Shown in pieces: positions 61,786 through 64,000 of a stretch of DNA of 64,000 bases; positions within the stretch are counted from its first letter, which is position 1, and each line of letters starts with the position of its first letter. This DNA comes from Actinopolymorpha singaporensis (GTDB taxonomy: Bacteria; Actinomycetota; Actinomycetes; Propionibacteriales; Actinopolymorphaceae). The position numbers and the translations under genes were made by a program. Location: contig NZ_LT629732.1 of NCBI RefSeq assembly GCF_900104745.1, positions 806,001 through 870,000 of the forward strand, given 5' to 3'. The notes below the pieces were generated by a model. The model saw only the letters and a program-made list of their open reading frames with translations, did not search any database and was not told the origin of the DNA.

Positions 61786-62757
61786 CTAGGACGACTCGCC
61801 GCGCCGGGCACGGGCGCGGCGCTTGCCCTCGTGCATGGCCTGGACCCGCGCCACCGGGATCGTGTGGCCCTCGGCCACGAGGTCGGCGGGCAGCGTCTGC
61901 GGTGCCGGCATCTCCTCGGCCCAGGGGTCACCCGCGCCGATCAGCTCCGGCACGGTGTGAATGGTGAAGTCGCGCGGCGCTACGTCGTCGAGGGTGTCCC
62001 AGCCGACGGGGTAGGACACCGGAACTCCCGGCCGGACCCGCGGGCTGTACGCCGCGACGACGGTGGCCCCGCCGGCGCGGGTGGAGTCGAGGAACACCTT
62101 CCCGGCCCGGTCCTCGCGGATGAACGCGGTGGTCGCCACGGCCGGATCGAGCCGTTCGGCCCGCACCGCGAGCGCCCGGGTCGCGGCGGCGACGTCCCAG
62201 ACGTCCTGCCCCGTGGTGAGCGGGACGACCACGTGCAGGCCCTTGGCGCCGCTGGTCTTCACCGCGCCGGCCAGGCCGGCGTCGGCCAGCGCCTGCCGGA
62301 CCAGCTTCGCCGCCGCGACGGCCAGCCCGAACCCCGCGGCGAGGTCCTCGCCCTCCGGCGGGTCGATGTCGAGGATGAGCACGGTCGGATGGGTGACGCT
62401 GTCTGCGCGGGACAGCGTGGGGTGGAACTCGATGGCGCGCTGGTTGCCGAACCACAGCAGCGTCCGGCGGTCGTCGCACAGCGCGTACCGGATCTCCCGC
62501 TTGGACGCCTCGGCCCACACCGAGACGCTGGGGACCCACGACGGGGTGTATTTCGGGAGGTTCTTCTGCATGAACGGCTGCTGCCCGCGCAGCACCCGCA
62601 CCACCGACAGCGGCCGGCCGGCGAGCTCGGCGATGATCCGGTCACCGATCGCGTCGAGGTAGTCGACCAGGTCGCGCTTCGTCGCCCCGGCGCCGTCGAA
62701 CAGCGGCTGGTCGAGGTTGGTCAGCGACACACCGTCGCGCGTCTCCTCCGACGTCAT
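61786..62757 (-). CDS. LigD-type polymerase domain protein (stand-alone)
   Basis: 323 residues from ATG 62757. Archaeo-eukaryotic primase fold of the LigD polymerase domain: TNLDQPLFDGAGATKRDLVDYL, QPFMQKNLP, catalytic aspartates in LILDIDPPEG and the nucleotide-binding TSGAKGLHVVVP. In NHEJ such enzymes fill in broken ends, preferring ribonucleotides. Neither the ligase or nuclease domain nor a Ku gene is present here, so it acts alone or with partners encoded elsewhere. A basic C-terminal tail (GKRRARARRG) may bind DNA. Confidence 0.88.
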   Translation of the reverse strand: MTSEETRDGVSLTNLDQPLFDGAGATKRDLVDYLDAIGDRIIAELAGRPLSVVRVLRGQQPFMQKNLPKYTPSWVPSVSVWAEASKREIRYALCDDRRTLLWFGNQRAIEFHPTLSRADSVTHPTVLILDIDPPEGEDLAAGFGLAVAAAKLVRQALADAGLAGAVKTSGAKGLHVVVPLTTGQDVWDVAAATRALAVRAERLDPAVATTAFIREDRAGKVFLDSTRAGGATVVAAYSPRVRPGVPVSYPVGWDTLDDVAPRDFTIHTVPELIGAGDPWAEEMPAPQTLPADLVAEGHTIPVARVQAMHEGKRRARARRGESS

Positions 62758-62797
62758 GACCGCAGCGTAGGCGACCCCGCCGACATCGCGGTGCAGG

Positions 62798-64000
62798 TCA
62801 CGCCTCGACGTCGGCCAGTCGTGCGGCCCGGGCGCGGAGGTATCGCTGCCGGGGAAGGCTGGACGTACGGTCCGCGGCGGCGAGGTAGGCCGCCCGGGCG
62901 CCTGCCGGATCGCCGTCGCGTTCCAGCAGGTGTCCCCGGACCGCGTGCAGCCGGTGGTCCTGCGCCAGTCGTTCGTCGGACTCCAGCGCACCGACCAGGG
63001 CGAGACCGGCCCGGGGACCGTCCACCATGGCCACCGCGACGGCGTGGTTGAGCGCGACCACCGGGTTGCCGGAGATACCGCGCAGCAGGCCGTACAACGC
63101 CGCGATCTGCGGCCAGTCGGTTTCCTCGGCGCTGGGCGCCTCGTCGTGCAGCGCGGCGATCGCGGCCTGCAGTTGGTACGGGCCGGCGTGGCCGCGGGGC
63201 AACGCGGCGGTGACCAGGCGCACCCCCTCGGCGATCTGGGCGGCCTCCCAGCGGCCGCGGTCCTGTTCGTCCATCGGGACGAGCTCGCCGTCCGGCCCCA
63301 CCCGGGCGGCCCGCCGGGCGTCGGTGAGCAGCATGAGCGCGAGCAGCCCGGCCACCTCGCCGTCGTCGGGCAGCAGCCGGTGCACCATCCGGGTCAGCCG
63401 GATCGCCTCCGTGGCGAGTTCGACGCGGTGCAGGTTGGGTCCGGACGTACTCGCGTACCCCTCATTGAAAATCAGGTAGAGCACGTGCAGGACGGCGGCC
63501 AGCCGGTCGTCGCGTGCGGCCCCGGCCGGGATGCCGAACGCGACACCGCTGTCGCGGACGCGTTGTTTGGCCCGGCCGATCCGGCGGGCCATCGTCTGTT
63601 CGGAGACGAGGAACGCCCGGGCCACCTCGGCCGTGGTCAGCCCGCCGACGGCGCGCAACGTCAACGCGATCTGCCCCTCCGCCGACAGCGCCGGATGACA
63701 GCACATGAACAGCAGGATCAGCGAGTCGTCGGTGTCGGACGCGGGCCGGTCGGCGGGCGGTGCCAGCCACTGGTCGGGCAGCACCCAGGAGGCGACGGCG
63801 TCCTCACGCCGCCGCCGGGCCTGCTCGTTGCGGAGGAGGTCGGTGAGCCGCCGGGCGGCGACGGTGACCAGCCAGGCACGCGGGTCGTCCGGCACGCCGT
63901 CGACCGGCCACCGGGTGGCGGCGGCCAGCAGGGCCTCCTGGGTGGCGTCCTCGGCAGTGTCGAAGTGGCCGTACCTGCGTACGACCGCGCCGAGGACCCG
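62798..64000 (-). CDS. ECF42-type sigma factor with C-terminal TPR-like domain (5' end outside window)
   Basis: The C-terminal ~400 residues of a sigma-70-family ECF factor. Sigma2 remnant at the window edge (YGHFDTAEDATQEALLAA, WPVDGVPDDPRAWL), sigma4 helix-turn-helix GGLTTAEVARAFLVSEQTMARRI, then a long helical extension with GISGNPVVALNHAVA and ALESDERL, as in ECF42 factors, whose extension is required for activity. This group usually sits beside DGPF/YCII-domain genes; none is visible, as the upstream side lies beyond the window. No anti-sigma gene is near. Confidence 0.85.
   Translation of the reverse strand, partial: RVLGAVVRRYGHFDTAEDATQEALLAAATRWPVDGVPDDPRAWLVTVAARRLTDLLRNEQARRRREDAVASWVLPDQWLAPPADRPASDTDDSLILLFMCCHPALSAEGQIALTLRAVGGLTTAEVARAFLVSEQTMARRIGRAKQRVRDSGVAFGIPAGAARDDRLAAVLHVLYLIFNEGYASTSGPNLHRVELATEAIRLTRMVHRLLPDDGEVAGLLALMLLTDARRAARVGPDGELVPMDEQDRGRWEAAQIAEGVRLVTAALPRGHAGPYQLQAAIAALHDEAPSAEETDWPQIAALYGLLRGISGNPVVALNHAVAVAMVDGPRAGLALVGALESDERLAQDHRLHAVRGHLLERDGDPAGARAAYLAAADRTSSLPRQRYLRARAARLADVEA

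Noticed and set aside
1..64000. CRISPR array, tRNA, rRNA, prophage or transposase genes
   Set aside because: None seen. The short tandem repeats lack spacer-repeat organisation and no cas or transposase motif occurs.

Overview
The window is very G+C-rich DNA with tightly packed genes, frequent GTG starts and many 4-bp start/stop overlaps. Its gene content (NarL-type two-component pairs, a 13E12/DUF222 HNH gene, a RipA-like NlpC/P60 hydrolase behind a c-di-AMP riboswitch, HelD/HelR, a LigD-type polymerase, an ECF42-type sigma factor) indicates a soil actinomycete, probably a Nocardioides/Kribbella/Actinopolymorpha-type member of the Propionibacteriales. The placement is inferred from gene content only.

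Layout. 1-13 kb: the end of an ABC exporter; a minus-strand operon of a P2-type cation ATPase, a fused NuoE/NuoF-type formate dehydrogenase beta subunit and a molybdopterin formate dehydrogenase alpha subunit; divergently, a GNAT/acyl-CoA synthetase fusion and a FAD-dependent amine oxidase. 13-17.3 kb: a large unrecognised protein, a 5'-truncated DUF222/HNH remnant and a SUMF1-like protein. 17.4-22.8 kb: a translationally coupled MMPL transporter operon, divergent from a NarL-type kinase/regulator pair, with an 18-bp perfect palindrome between them. 22.8-29.4 kb: DksA-like and TetR regulators, two Nudix proteins (one truncated), an SDR, a bacterial acyl-CoA-binding protein, a Gfo/Idh/MocA dehydrogenase, a phytanoyl-CoA dioxygenase-like protein and a P450.

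29.4-41.3 kb: Tat-exported glycosidase-like protein and phospholipase C, an ArsR/SRPBCC pair, an AraC-type regulator next to a perfect SOS-box-like palindrome, a BNR-repeat protein coupled to a MoaD/ThiS-like protein, a methyltransferase, DoxX, the riboswitch-controlled NlpC/P60 hydrolase and a 51-residue membrane protein. 41.3-48.2 kb: an esterase, a degraded sugar ABC transporter (solute-binding protein plus a truncated, frameshifted permease), VOC, Gfo/Idh/MocA, aldo/keto reductase and XdhC-like genes. 48.2-64 kb: membrane protein, CYTH-CHAD, split-barrel flavoprotein, small kinase, MFS transporter, a flavin monooxygenase divergent from a GntR-TetR fusion regulator, PhoD phosphatase, HelR-like helicase, a TetR/membrane-protein pair, the LigD polymerase and the ECF42-type sigma factor cut by the window end.

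The most notable material is regulatory: a confident c-di-AMP riboswitch and several palindromes lying exactly between divergent regulator/target pairs. No tRNA, rRNA, CRISPR array or intact transposase was seen. Positions of motifs were worked out by eye; functions are family-level inferences.
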